Source of the DNA: Desulfovibrio sp. A2 | GTDB taxonomy: Bacteria; Desulfobacterota; Desulfovibrionia; Desulfovibrionales; Desulfovibrionaceae | Length of the DNA stretch: 64,000 nucleotides | Direction of reading: 5' to 3' | Assembly (NCBI RefSeq): GCF_000226255.1 | Contig: NZ_AGFG01000050.1 | Location: forward strand, 218,792-282,791 | Part shown: positions 49,717 to 58,704 of the stretch, piece by piece | Layout of the letters: the number at the start of each line of letters is the position of its first letter | How positions within the stretch are numbered: position 1 is the first letter of the stretch | Program-made: the position numbers and the translations under genes | Notes under the pieces: model-generated | Seen by the model: only the letters and a program-made list of their open reading frames with translations | The model's database searches: none | What the model was told of the DNA's origin: nothing

Positions 49717-50949
49717 CTATGCCAAGCGTAAACTTTCACCTTGAAGGTTGAACCAGTATATCGCTTGCCGAGCACAAATTTTTAGGATGCGACAAAGAAC
49801 TTCGAGTTCATCGAAGGGGCATTCGTCGCCAGTATATGCATAATTTGTCTTTGCGTGTGAAAGTTGGTTCCTTGTTGCCACTATTACGTTTGATATAGTA
49901 TCGAGTGCCGACAGAGCATCTCCCTTTCCTATTTTTTTTAAAATGAAACCTGAAATAGAAGGCTTTAGTTCCGCGTAGTCACAGCATGAAATGATTGTCT
50001 GTTTAATAGCTTCTTTGTCTTTTTTAAACTTGGAGAGCTCTTTGAATTCATTTTCAAGTTCTTTTACGAACTCTGATGTTGGATTTAATGCATCTGGGCG
50101 ATATAATTTTGAAAATATTCTGGCATTGATTTCATTCCTTGTAGCTGTCTGTGAAACGTATTCGAGAACTTTGACGAAGGATATGATTTTGAATTCAAGG
50201 TCTGCCGAAGATGCTGCTTTTAAGAACATTTTTTGTAATTCTAAAATTCCCTTACCGAGTAGTAAGGGGCGAAACCTAAGAGTGGATTCTATCTCTAGCG
50301 TGTCGTCATAAAAATGCACATTCATTGGTCGAGGAGATGGGTCAAATGAAATGTTTAGGTTGGTATTTAATTCAAATAAATAGGCATATGCGACCTCTCT
50401 AGCGTGCGCAATGTCTACTGGTTTTGAATGTATAACTTCAATGAAGAAGTGATCTTCTGTCACTAGGGGAAGATATTTATCATAATACATATGCTTTGCT
50501 GCTAGTGCTGCGAATATTGTGAATCCAGTTTGTACCTTGCATGTATATGTGACGCCGTCGACATCGGCGATAGTCTCGTAGAAATATCCAGAATGCTCGT
50601 AATATAAAACCTGAGAATGAATGTTTTCAGCGTCATAGTGAGGCAATACTTTTAGTAAGTAGCGAGAGTTAGAAACGCACTCTAGGCCGTCGATAATTCT
50701 TGCGGTTTGAAGTTCTTCTGTGAAATTGCGCAGATCTTGAATTGATAGTGATAATGTTTCGTCTACTCCAGATATGCTGAATTCAAATTTGCTTTCGGTG
50801 CTAATCGTAGTTTCAAAATCATCATCGTCTGTGGAGCTTTCTTCCAAAAAATCGTTAAGCTCTTCCGAGTAGATTTGGTATTCAGATAGGCTGAGTGTGA
50901 CATCAATAAGTTCTTTTTTTAGTGATTCGGGTTCGAATTTTAATGTCAT
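49717..50949 (-). CDS. AT-rich HEPN-motif protein, possibly acquired
   Basis: A 410-residue acidic protein of unknown family. Near the C-terminus it has ATRNQLSHAK, an R360-x4-H365 pair of the form seen in HEPN ribonucleases, in a helical region that starts about residue 300. The N-terminal ~250 residues are mixed strand/helix and may be a sensor. Codon use is strongly AT-rich compared with sfsA and era on either side, and it is convergent with sfsA, 39 bp apart. HEPN proteins with such an arrangement are frequent in phage defence and toxin systems. No partner antitoxin or nucleotidyltransferase lies next to it. The defence role is inference. Confidence 0.6.
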   Translation of the reverse strand: MTLKFEPESLKKELIDVTLSLSEYQIYSEELNDFLEESSTDDDDFETTISTESKFEFSISGVDETLSLSIQDLRNFTEELQTARIIDGLECVSNSRYLLKVLPHYDAENIHSQVLYYEHSGYFYETIADVDGVTYTCKVQTGFTIFAALAAKHMYYDKYLPLVTEDHFFIEVIHSKPVDIAHAREVAYAYLFELNTNLNISFDPSPRPMNVHFYDDTLEIESTLRFRPLLLGKGILELQKMFLKAASSADLEFKIISFVKVLEYVSQTATRNEINARIFSKLYRPDALNPTSEFVKELENEFKELSKFKKDKEAIKQTIISCCDYAELKPSISGFILKKIGKGDALSALDTISNVIVATRNQLSHAKTNYAYTGDECPFDELEVLCRILKICARQAIYWFNLQGESLRLA

Positions 50950-51037
50950 AGATCACCGTGCCTATTGTCGTATTTGTAGAGTGGGTTTGCGAAAGATTAA
51001 AGGTGAAAATTTTGGATACTGCCGTGTGCGTTAAAGG

Positions 51038-51304
51038 TTAAGCCGGATTGCCTTCATTTTTGTGTGATAATCGCTCCAGCGCGGCCTGCTTGCGGGCCTC
51101 CCATACCTTCAGGCCCACACGGCGGCCAAGGTCGGCCTGGCGGGCACGCAGCAGCGCCTCCGCCGCCTCGCGTTCGCCCTGCTGGTTGAGCATGGCGACA
51201 GATTCCAGGTCGCGCAGGTACTTCTCGCATTCGGCGATGATGCCGGACAGGTCGATGGCCGAAAGTTCTTCCGGCACGCGGACCGATTTGACCTTGCGGG
51301 GCAT
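51038..51304 (-). CDS. Small helical protein of unknown function
   Basis: An 88-residue protein from the ATG at 51302-51304 (GGAGA six bases ahead). It begins MPRKVKSVRVPEELSAIDLS, a strand-like start, and then is almost wholly helical with heptad-like Leu and charged residues (MLNQQGEREAAEALLRARQA), probably a coiled coil. The start resembles small DNA-binding ribbon proteins, but this is weak. It is a single gene between the HEPN gene and a long gene-free stretch. Confidence 0.55.
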   Translation of the reverse strand: MPRKVKSVRVPEELSAIDLSGIIAECEKYLRDLESVAMLNQQGEREAAEALLRARQADLGRRVGLKVWEARKQAALERLSHKNEGNPA

Positions 51305-52120
51305 GGCGTTCTCCGTGGGGGCGCGAGTGGGCGCGGGGCGCGCGGGCGCTGGCGGCGGGGCGATGGGCAATCCGTCGCGGCGCTTGCCGAAGGCTTGCCG
51401 GAGCGTGGACGCAGGGTGGCTGATACACGTTCCGTCGTGCGGTCAGTAATACAGATGGTATCCGGAACGTCAACGGTCTATCGGGGCTGGATTTCCGGTT
51501 TTTTTCGGGGGGCGCGTCCCACTGCGGGGCGAATGGGGCGGCGCGAGGGGGGGCGGTTTCCCCTTCCTGTCCCACCCGGCCGCGTGCCTGCCCGAAGCAT
51601 GCCGGGCGCGGTGTATTGGCCGCGCGTTGCGGTGCGCCAAGCCATCCCCGGCCGCCCGCGCGTCTTGACGGGCCACGCCCGGCCGCGTATGGGGCCTGTT
51701 CCGCCATGCCCGACGAAAATTCCGGCGCAGGCCGATGCATGGCCCGATGCAATCCGGACGCGGGCGGCACCCCGCATCCCCACATCCTTTACGTACATGC
51801 CCGGCCCGCGTCAGGCCCCGCCCCGGCCAGTCCGGCAGCCCGGCCGACTGGGCCGACTGGGCCAACTGCGCCAACTGGGCCAACATGGACAATCGGGCCA
51901 ATCGGGCCAATCGGGCTAATTGGGCCTGAATCGGCGCAGGCGAGACGCACTCCGGCCCGCAGTCCGGGCCATACCCTGGGCCGCGCGTCCTGTGAAACGT
52001 GCCTTCGCGCCGCCGCACCCCGCACGTCCGCCGTATTTTCTCGCCGTTCCTTGACGCACGGCCCGCGCTGTGGAACATGCGGCGAAGAAAACGACCTTTT
52101 TTCCGCAAGGAGCATATATA
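51305..52120. other. 816-bp gene-free stretch upstream of era
   Basis: Several frames are open because of the GC content, but none shows family sequence or a plausible start. It contains a 9-bp tandem repeat (51842-51931). The right end is the era leader, with an AT-rich CATATATA block between AAGGAG and the ATG. No tRNA or recognised RNA was found. Confidence 0.55.
51842..51931. repeat. 9-bp tandem microrepeat
   Basis: About ten units of a 9-mer close to GGCCAAYYG run without gaps (GGCCGACTG, GGCCGACTG, GGCCAACTG, CGCCAACTG and so on to GGCTAATTG). Related short runs occur in the megasynthase linker at 22358-22392 and near 26500 and 56750. There are no unique spacers, so it is not a CRISPR array. 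Confidence 0.8.
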
Positions 52121-53044
52121 ATGACCAAGACCGAACACCGCTGCGGCTGGGTTGCCCTGCTTGGGCCGCCCAACGCGGGCAAGTCCACGCTGCTCAACTC
52201 GGCGCTGGGCCACAAGGTGGCCATCGTCACCCCGCGCGCCCAGACCACCCGCAACCAGATCGTGGGCATCCTGTCCGAGCCGGACGCGCAGGTCATCTTC
52301 ATGGATACCCCCGGCATCCACCAGCAGCGCGGCCGCATGAACAAGATCCTGTTGCAGACGGCGTGGCAGTCCATGCACAGCGCCGACGTGATCCTGGTGA
52401 TGCTGGACGCGGACCTGTACATCAAGAAGCCGGACTTCCTCGAAAACGACGTGAAGCCGCTGATGGACGCCGTGGCATCGGAAGACCGCCCGGTCATCGT
52501 GGCCGTGAACAAGGTGGACCTGTTCCGCGACAAGTCCAAGATGCTGCCCCTGTTCATCGACCTGCAGAAGATGTGGCCCAAGGCAGAGGTGTTCCCCGTC
52601 TCGGCGCTGACGCGCGACGGCCTGCCGGAACTGGTCAAGCTGCTGAAGTCCAAGCTGCCCGTGGCCCCGGCCCTGTACCCCGAGGACCAGTTGTCCACCC
52701 TGCCGGTGCGCTTCATGGCGGCGGAAATCGTGCGCGAGAAGCTGTTTCTGGCCCTGCGCCAGGAACTGCCCTATTCCGTGGCCGTGGAGATAGAGAAGTG
52801 GGACGAGGAGGAAGGGCGCGACCTTACCACCATCCACGCGGTCATCTACGTGGGGCGGCCGTCGCACAAGTCCATGGTCATCGGCAAGGCCGGGGCCACC
52901 ATCAAGGACATCGGCACCAAGGCCCGCGCCGACATCCAGACCCTGCTGGAGCAGAAGGTGCATCTTGAACTGTGGGTCAAGGTGCGCGAAGGTTGGACCG
53001 AGGACGTGGGCTTTCTGCGTTCGCTGGGTCTGGCCGACGAATAG
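52121..53044 (+). CDS. era: GTPase Era
   Basis: A 307-residue GTPase that binds the 3' end of 16S rRNA and helps small-subunit assembly. The ATG at 52121 (AAGGAG ahead) is chosen over an upstream in-frame start. GTPase boxes: GPPNAGKS (15-22), a switch I Thr in TTRNQI, DTPG, and NKVD. The C-terminal KH domain contains [20 protein letters not shown] with the GxxG loop. Length and order are normal. It stands upstream of a YggS-type gene with a 128-bp gap. Confidence 0.96.
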   Translation: MTKTEHRCGWVALLGPPNAGKSTLLNSALGHKVAIVTPRAQTTRNQIVGILSEPDAQVIFMDTPGIHQQRGRMNKILLQTAWQSMHSADVILVMLDADLYIKKPDFLENDVKPLMDAVASEDRPVIVAVNKVDLFRDKSKMLPLFIDLQKMWPKAEVFPVSALTRDGLPELVKLLKSKLPVAPALYPEDQLSTLPVRFMAAEIVREKLFLALRQELPYSVAVEIEKWDEEEGRDLTTIHAVIYVGRPSHKSMVIGKAGATIKDIGTKARADIQTLLEQKVHLELWVKVREGWTEDVGFLRSLGLADE

Positions 53045-53172
53045 CGACGCACGACCGGCAGGCTGGCCCCGCATGGCCCCGCCGGACCGCCGTCAGCGGT
53101 TTTCGCGCCGTCCGTCCGCCGTTTGTCGTGCGGCGGGCGGCGCTCACGCTTTTTGCCATCCGGGATGATGTC

Positions 53173-53985
53173 ATGCCGCACGATATTGCAACCGCCTCCG
53201 CCTTTTTGCCGCACGATGACGCGCGCGCCCTGCTGGACCGCCGGGCCGCCGTGCGCGCCCGCGTGGACGCCGCCGCCCGCGCCGCAGGGCGCGACCCGGC
53301 CGGGGTCATCCTGGTCGCGGTGTCCAAATATCACCCCGCAGCGTCCGTGGCCGCGCTGGCCGCTGGCGGGCAGCGTGATTTCGGCGAGAATTATGTGCAG
53401 GAAGCACTACGGAAACAGGCCGAAGTTGCCGATATGACCGGCAAGGCCCCAAGCGTTGTCTTTTCGCCCGACCAGGGCGACGGCCCGCGCTGGCATTTCA
53501 TCGGGCACCTGCAAAGCAACAAGGCCAAGGACGTGGTGGGGCGCTTTGCGCTCATCCATACCGTGGACTCGGATGCCCTGGCCCGCAAGCTGGACCAGCG
53601 CCTGGCCAGCATGCCCGCGCAGGGCGCGGACGGCGCGCCGCCGGTGCAGGATATCCTGCTGCAGGTGAACATCGGCGACGAGGCGCAGAAGTCGGGGGTG
53701 GACCCGGACGACCTGCCCGCCCTGGCCGAGGCCGTGCTGGCCCTGCCGCGCCTGCGCCTGCTGGGGCTGATGTGCATGCCGCCGATTTTCGACGACGGCG
53801 AGGCCTCGCGCCCGTACTTTGCCCGGCTGCGCGAACTGCGCGACGCGCTGGCGCACCGCGTGGGCCTGCCCCTGCCGCACCTTTCCATGGGCATGTCGCA
53901 CGACGCGGAAGTGGCCGTGGCCGAAGGGGCCACCATCGTGCGGGTAGGGACGGATATTTTCGGCCCGCGTCCAATCCGGGCGTGA
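53173..53985 (+). CDS. YggS/PLPBP-family PLP-binding protein
   Basis: A 270-residue single-domain PLP barrel related to alanine racemase N-domains. The PLP lysine is in VILVAVSKYHP, followed by the family boxes DFGENYVQEA, WHFIGHLQSNKAK, IHTVDS and LSMGMSHDAEVAV. The family keeps the balance of pyridoxal phosphate and amino/keto acids; it is not known as an enzyme. The start at 53173 has a weak ribosome site; the frame is open further upstream. Its stop is immediately followed by repeat copy B. Confidence 0.9.
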   Translation: MPHDIATASAFLPHDDARALLDRRAAVRARVDAAARAAGRDPAGVILVAVSKYHPAASVAALAAGGQRDFGENYVQEALRKQAEVADMTGKAPSVVFSPDQGDGPRWHFIGHLQSNKAKDVVGRFALIHTVDSDALARKLDQRLASMPAQGADGAPPVQDILLQVNIGDEAQKSGVDPDDLPALAEAVLALPRLRLLGLMCMPPIFDDGEASRPYFARLRELRDALAHRVGLPLPHLSMGMSHDAEVAVAEGATIVRVGTDIFGPRPIRA

Positions 53986-53987
53986 CT

Positions 53988-54112
53988 CTAAATTGTCTTT
54001 TCGCCCGTTGGCGTCGTCAAACGTCGCCCGCCATATCGGTCGAATACGATAAGAGTATACTCCCTCATGGCGGGCTCGTTTTCCTTGCCAACGAACGAAA
54101 ATCCTAATTTAG
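53988..54112. repeat. Structured intergenic repeat, copy B
   Basis: A 125-bp element two bases after the YggS stop. The ends are inverted (CTAAATT...TTTTCGCCCGTTGGC against GCCAACGAACGAAAA...AATTTAG) and an inner stem is CGCCCGCCAT/ATGGCGGGC. Relative to copy A the inner stem differs at paired positions (T-A became C-G), so pairing is kept. The loop, including GAGTATACTC, is unchanged. The orientation relative to the gene ending beside it is the same as at copy A. Confidence 0.85.
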
Positions 54113-54225
54113 AACAATCGTTGGGTTAAAGGTATATCGGAAGCCGGCCGCCGGACCGCCCGGCGCACGCAGGGATAGCACGGGATACACGCACCAACCG
54201 CCCGCGCAACGGCGAGAGGTACCGC

Positions 54226-54984
54226 ATGGATCTGGCAACCGTACTCGGCATCCTCATCTCGTTCGGGCTCATCGGCACGGCGCTGGCCATGGGCGGCAAT
54301 CCGCTGTTCTTCGTGGATGCGGCGGCCCTGCTCATCGTGCTGGGCGGCACCCTGGGGGCGGCGCTGGTGCACTACCCGCTGCCCGTGGCGGTGCGCGTGC
54401 TGTCCATCACCCGCAAGGCCTTCTCTACCCACCTGCTGCGCACCGACCTGGTCATCGACCAGTTCATGGAATTCGCCCACCGCGCCCGGCGCGAGGGGCT
54501 GCTGTCGCTGGAGCACGCCGTGCACGGGCTGGACGACCCCTTCCTGCGCAAGGGGTTGCAACTGACCATCGACGGCCTGGAGCCGGAGGCCATCCGCGAG
54601 ATCATGGAAAGCGAGATCGCCGCGCTGGAGACGCGCCACTCCATGGGCGTGGACATCTTCAACGCGCTGGCCTCGTACGCCCCGGCGCTGGGGCTGGTGG
54701 GCACGCTCATCGGCCTTGTGCAGATGCTGCGCTCCATGAACGACCCCTCGGCCATCGGCCCGGCCATGGCGGTGGCGCTCATCACCACCTTCTACGGGGT
54801 GGTGCTGGCCAACCTGGTGTTCCTGCCGCTGGCGGGCAAGCTGCGCCACCGCAGCAAGGAAGAGGTGCAGATGCTGGAGATGCAGCTGGAAGGCATTCTG
54901 GCCATCGCCAGGGGCGAGAACCCGCGCATCATCCTGGAAAAGCTGACCAGTTACCAACCGCCGCGCGAGCGGCGCACTGGCTAG
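54226..54984 (+). CDS. motA: Flagellar motor stator protein MotA
   Basis: A 252-residue inner-membrane protein of the MotA/PomA type with four helices: two at the N-terminus (GILISFGLIGTALAMGG; AALLIVLGGTLGAALV) and two after the cytoplasmic loop (YAPALGLVGTLIGLVQML; AVALITTFYGVVLANLVFLP). The loop carries charged residues (RKAF; DDPFLRKGLQ) that contact FliG. It forms the proton-conducting stator with the MotB encoded 39 nt downstream. Confidence 0.95.
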   Translation: MDLATVLGILISFGLIGTALAMGGNPLFFVDAAALLIVLGGTLGAALVHYPLPVAVRVLSITRKAFSTHLLRTDLVIDQFMEFAHRARREGLLSLEHAVHGLDDPFLRKGLQLTIDGLEPEAIREIMESEIAALETRHSMGVDIFNALASYAPALGLVGTLIGLVQMLRSMNDPSAIGPAMAVALITTFYGVVLANLVFLPLAGKLRHRSKEEVQMLEMQLEGILAIARGENPRIILEKLTSYQPPRERRTG

Positions 54985-55023
54985 GCCCCCGGTCGACCCC
55001 ACCCCCCACACGGAGCACGGACC

Positions 55024-55944
55024 ATGGCGCGCGACAGGCGGAAACCCCGGCCCGCGGGCATCACCCAGCCGCCGTGGCTCATCACGTACTCCGATCTGAT
55101 GACCCTGCTGCTGACGTTCTTCGTGCTGCTGGTGGCCATTTCGGTCATCGACGAGCGCCGCCGCGTCATGGCCGTGGGCTCCGTGGCGGGCAGCTTCGGG
55201 CAGGAGCAGGGCACGGCCACCCCGCGCGAACCGGCCGACGGACGCCCCGTGCCGGGCATTGCCCCGGTGGGCGACGCGCCCCCGCGCGGCCGCGACCTGA
55301 CCCCCCTGCGCGAAATGTTGTGGGAAGAGGCGGAGCGGGACATCAACTACCAGGAAAACGGCTACATCCAGATCTTTTCCATCAACGACGAGGTGCTCTT
55401 CCGCTCCGGCGCCACCGAGCTTTCCGAGCGCGGCGCGGCCCTGCTGGCGCGGGTGGCTCCGGTGCTGCGCGGGGTGGAACACCCGGTGCTCATCGCCGGG
55501 CATGCCTCGCCCGCCCGCGACGAGGAAGGCATCCTGTTCCGGCTGCGGGGTGACGACCGGACCCTGCCCTCGCCGTGGCGGCTTTCGCTGGGGCGGGCCA
55601 CGGCGGTATACCGCAAGCTGGCCGACCTTGGCGTGCCGCGCGGCCGCATGCTCATGGAGGCCCACGGCGATACGCGGCCCCGCTTCGACAACCTGACCCC
55701 GGACGGGCGGCGCGCCAACCGGCGGGTGGAGATCGTGCTCGACCGGCGCAACGCGGAATGGGCCCGCCGCATGGAAGCCCTGAAGGATGGCGCGCCCGTG
55801 CGCGAAACCTTCCAGTACAAGGGGTTCCGGTTCGATTTCGTGCTGCCGGAGGGCGCGGGCGGCGGTGCGCCCGCCGCACCGGCCACGCCCGGCTCTGGTT
55901 CCGGTCCCGGCCCCGGTTCCGGTCAGGACGAAGGGGGGCGCTGA
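55024..55944 (+). CDS. motB: MotB-like stator protein 1
   Basis: A 306-residue protein: a short basic cytoplasmic start, one helix with the conserved channel Asp (TYSDLMTLLLTFFVLLVAIS), a periplasmic linker, and an OmpA/MotB peptidoglycan-binding domain (LFRSGATELSERGAALLARV, IAGHASPARDEEG, RANRRVEIVLDRR). It pairs with MotA in the ion channel and anchors the stator to the wall. A C-terminal Gly/Pro/Ala tail is low complexity. It ends one base before the next gene's start. Confidence 0.92.
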   Translation: MARDRRKPRPAGITQPPWLITYSDLMTLLLTFFVLLVAISVIDERRRVMAVGSVAGSFGQEQGTATPREPADGRPVPGIAPVGDAPPRGRDLTPLREMLWEEAERDINYQENGYIQIFSINDEVLFRSGATELSERGAALLARVAPVLRGVEHPVLIAGHASPARDEEGILFRLRGDDRTLPSPWRLSLGRATAVYRKLADLGVPRGRMLMEAHGDTRPRFDNLTPDGRRANRRVEIVLDRRNAEWARRMEALKDGAPVRETFQYKGFRFDFVLPEGAGGGAPAAPATPGSGSGPGPGSGQDEGGR

Positions 55945-55945
55945 C

Positions 55946-56872
55946 ATGTTTTCCCGGCATGCGCCGCCCGTCTCGCCCGACTCGTCCGCCCGGCCCGGCC
56001 GGCCCGCCCAGCCCGGCGGACACGGCCCCCAAGCCCGTCAGCGCCGCGAGAAGGCAGAGGACAAGCCCCGCCAGCCGTGGCTGCTGACCTATTCCGATCT
56101 GGTCACCCTGTTGCTGACGTTTTTCGTGCTGCTTTTGTCCATGTCGTCCATGAACCGGGTGACGCTGTCGCGCATCAGCACCCATTTCGGAGAGCAGGGC
56201 GAGGTGCGCGCGGGCGTCACCGGCACGGTGCCGGAACGCATCCGGCTGCTGGAACCGTTGCTGGCGCGGCCCGCGCAGGTGTATGCCCACCAGCGCGAGA
56301 TCAAGGAACTGCTGTTCCCCGGCGCCGAGTTGCCCCCCGGCATCGACAGAAGTATGCTGGACAAGAACCTGCGGATACTGGAACATCCCGAGGGCGTCGT
56401 GCTGGCGCTGACGGACGACCTGCTGTTCGCCCCGGGCCAGTGGCAGCTGCGCGAGGTGTCGCGCCCGTTGCTGGCCTTGCTGGCCGAGGTGCTGGAATAC
56501 ATCACCGCCGACGTGGCCCTTTCCGGGCACAGCGACCCGCGCGCGGAGGGCGCGCCCTCCGCGAGTCAGGCGGAAGGCGACGCGGCCGGGTACGAACTGG
56601 CCGGGCGGCGCGCTTTGACGGTTTTGGAATATTTTGTGCAAAGAAAACTTGACCCGGCCCGGTTTTCCGTCGCGGGGTATGGCCCGGACCGTCCGTCGCT
56701 GTCGGGTGCGGCCCGTGCGCCCGCTGTGGCCGATACGGCCGAGGCGGCCGAGGCGACTGGTTCGACTGGCGCGGCTGCCGCAGACACTGCGGACGGCGAT
56801 GGCGGCAATGACCGCAACCGCCGGGTGGAGATTCTGGTGAAGACCACGCCGAGGCTCGGCGGGTACCCGTAA
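55946..56872 (+). CDS. MotB-like stator protein 2
   Basis: A 308-residue paralogue of the preceding gene; the ATG at 55946 follows its stop at once. The N-terminus has a Pro/Gly-rich lead and the channel helix PWLLTYSDLVTLLLTFFVLL with the Asp kept. The OmpA-like domain is recognisable (DDLLFAPGQWQLREVS, ALSGHSDPRAEG, RNRRVEILVKTT), with an Ala/Thr/Asp-rich insert before the last strand. Two MotB-type genes after one motA suggest a heteromeric or alternative stator. Confidence 0.9.
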   Translation: MFSRHAPPVSPDSSARPGRPAQPGGHGPQARQRREKAEDKPRQPWLLTYSDLVTLLLTFFVLLLSMSSMNRVTLSRISTHFGEQGEVRAGVTGTVPERIRLLEPLLARPAQVYAHQREIKELLFPGAELPPGIDRSMLDKNLRILEHPEGVVLALTDDLLFAPGQWQLREVSRPLLALLAEVLEYITADVALSGHSDPRAEGAPSASQAEGDAAGYELAGRRALTVLEYFVQRKLDPARFSVAGYGPDRPSLSGAARAPAVADTAEAAEATGSTGAAAADTADGDGGNDRNRRVEILVKTTPRLGGYP

Positions 56873-56952
56873 CGGCCGCGCCACGCGGGCCGTGGCGGAT
56901 GCCGCGCCCGGTCGGAGCGTTCAACGTCTAGCTGTTTCAAGGAGCGTGACCA

Positions 56953-57462
56953 GTGGCGGAAGAAGCCGCACCTCCGAAAAAGTCCGGCAAGCTGAAGTGG
57001 GTCATCCTCGTCCTGTTGCTGTTCGTGCTCATTGGTGCGGGCGGCGGGGCGTACTGGTGGTTCATGCTGCGGCCCGCCGCCCAGGGCGCGGAGGGCGCGC
57101 CGGAACCGGCCAAGACCGAGGGCAAGGCCGACGCCAAGGGCGGCGAGGCCCCGGCCCGCAACGCCAAGGTGGCCAAGCTGCCGACGTTCCTGGTGAATCT
57201 GGCCGACCCCACGGGCCGCCGCTACCTCAAGCTGACCATGGAGGTGGAGGTGGGCTCCGACGCCACGGTCAAGGAACTGGAAGGGCAGTCGGCCAAGGTG
57301 CGCGATGCGGTCATCCTGTTGCTGTCCAGCAAGTCGTACGCGGACCTCGCCCCCATCGAAAGCAAGTTGCAGCTCAAGAATGAAGTGGCCGACAGGCTGA
57401 ACCAGATTTTGGGCGGCCCCAAGGTGCTGCGGGTGTACATCACCGAAATGGTCATCCAGTAA
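56953..57462 (+). CDS. fliL: Flagellar basal-body-associated protein FliL
   Basis: A 169-residue protein from a GTG with AAGGAG nine bases ahead. A basic start is followed by one membrane helix (WVILVLLLFVLIGAGGGAYW), an Ala/Gly/Lys linker, and the periplasmic FliL domain (FLVNLADPTGRRYLKLTMEV; VRDAVILLLSSKSYADL; VYITEMVIQ at the end). FliL surrounds the stator and supports torque. It sits between the stator and switch/export genes, as is usual. Confidence 0.93.
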   Translation: MAEEAAPPKKSGKLKWVILVLLLFVLIGAGGGAYWWFMLRPAAQGAEGAPEPAKTEGKADAKGGEAPARNAKVAKLPTFLVNLADPTGRRYLKLTMEVEVGSDATVKELEGQSAKVRDAVILLLSSKSYADLAPIESKLQLKNEVADRLNQILGGPKVLRVYITEMVIQ

Positions 57463-57488
57463 GCGCCCGGCGCGCAAGAGGAATACCC

Positions 57489-58034
57489 ATGAGTGACGGC
57501 AAGGATGTCGATCAGGATCTGCTGGCGGCCCAGTGGGCTGCCGCGCTGGAAGACGAGGACGAGGGCGGCGACGCGCCCGCTGCTCCTGCCGCCGGAGCGG
57601 GCGGGGGCGAGGACGATGCCCGCCTGGCCGAAGAATGGGCCAAGGCCCTGGCCAGCGAAGAGCAGACCCAGCTGAAGAAGGAAAAGGAACAGGGCTTCTT
57701 CGCGTCCGCCGCGCGCGAGGCCAAGTTCAAGGATTTGACGGAAGAGGCCAAGTCGCCCCGGCCCGACAGCGGCCGACGCGAACTGGACTTCATCCTGGAC
57801 ATTCCGTTGGACGTCTCGGCGGAACTGGGCCGCACCCGCCTGCTGATCAACGAACTGCTGCAGCTGGGCCAGGGCTCGGTCGTCGAACTGAACAAGCTGG
57901 CTGGCGAACCGCTGGAAGTGTACGTCAACGGCAAGCTGGTGGCGCGCGGCGAGGCCGTGGTCATCAACGAGAAGTTCGGCGTGCGCCTTACCGACATCAT
58001 CAGCCCCATCGAACGGGTGAAGCAGCTTGGATAA
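57489..58034 (+). CDS. fliN: Flagellar switch protein FliN
   Basis: A 181-residue protein. The C-terminal ~85 residues are the FliN/SpoA domain (FILDIPLDVSAELGRTRLLI, LLQLGQGSVVELNKLAGEP, VYVNGKLVARGEAVVINEKF, VRLTDIISP). The first ~95 residues are an acidic Ala/Glu-rich extension, longer than in E. coli. It is part of the cytoplasmic C-ring and sets rotation direction. Its last codons overlap the start of fliO. Confidence 0.95.
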   Translation: MSDGKDVDQDLLAAQWAAALEDEDEGGDAPAAPAAGAGGGEDDARLAEEWAKALASEEQTQLKKEKEQGFFASAAREAKFKDLTEEAKSPRPDSGRRELDFILDIPLDVSAELGRTRLLINELLQLGQGSVVELNKLAGEPLEVYVNGKLVARGEAVVINEKFGVRLTDIISPIERVKQLG

Positions 58035-58704
58035 CGCCACCGTCTCCGCCGTGGGCGCCGCCGCCGACATGGCCGCGCAGGCCCCCTCGCAGGCGGAAGG
58101 CGCGGTGCGCGCCGCCATCTCCGCCAACGCCACCCTGGGCGACGCGGCCCAGGCCCTGCCCCAGTCCCTGCCCCAAGCCGCCGAGCATGTGGCGGGCCGG
58201 GCGGCGGACGCCGTGAACGCCACCATCGCCCACGCCAACGCCACCGTGGGGCTGGGCGCGGCCGACGGCCTTGCGGCCGCCAGCGTGCCCGCCTTTTCGT
58301 GGAGCGGGTACATTCAGGCCGTGGGCGTGCTGTTCCTGCTGGTGGGCCTGCTGTGGCTGGCCCTGTGGGCCGTGCGCCGCCACGGCGGGTTGTTCCGCGC
58401 CGTGCCCGGCGCGGGCGGCTTCTCGCGCGACGACCTGCGCCTGGAGGCGCAGTTGCCCATCGGGCCGCGCAAGGGGCTCATGGTGGTACGCTTCTTGAAC
58501 AAGCGATTGCTGCTGGGCGTCACCGACCAGCAGATAACGCTACTCACGGAGCAGTACCTTGACCACGAGCATGGCAGCGACGACGCAACCCCCCTTCCCG
58601 GCCAGCCCGCCGATGCGGCGGAACAGCCCGGCGGGCGTGCCTCCGGCGGATTCTCCGCGGTGCTGGGGCGCACCCTCGGCAAGGGGCGACCTTCCGGCAG
58701 TTAA
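58027..58704 (+). CDS. fliO: Flagellar biosynthesis protein FliO
   Basis: A 225-residue protein starting at a TTG that overlaps the fliN end by 8 nt. The first ~95 residues are Ala-rich, then one membrane helix (IQAVGVLFLLVGLLWLALWA) and the FliO cytoplasmic part (LRLEAQLPIGPRKGLMVVRF, LLGVTDQQITLL). FliO helps assemble the FliP ring of the export gate. The C-terminal ~45 residues are coded in DNA that also encodes the start of FliP. Confidence 0.85.
   Translation: MDNATVSAVGAAADMAAQAPSQAEGAVRAAISANATLGDAAQALPQSLPQAAEHVAGRAADAVNATIAHANATVGLGAADGLAAASVPAFSWSGYIQAVGVLFLLVGLLWLALWAVRRHGGLFRAVPGAGGFSRDDLRLEAQLPIGPRKGLMVVRFLNKRLLLGVTDQQITLLTEQYLDHEHGSDDATPLPGQPADAAEQPGGRASGGFSAVLGRTLGKGRPSGS

Noticed and set aside
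51842..51931. CRISPR-like array
   Set aside because: The units are 9 bp with no spacers; this is a microrepeat.
53990..54120. A small ORF or tRNA between the YggS-type gene and motA
   Set aside because: The pairing pattern is a simple nested hairpin without a cloverleaf, and the sequence recurs elsewhere as a repeat.
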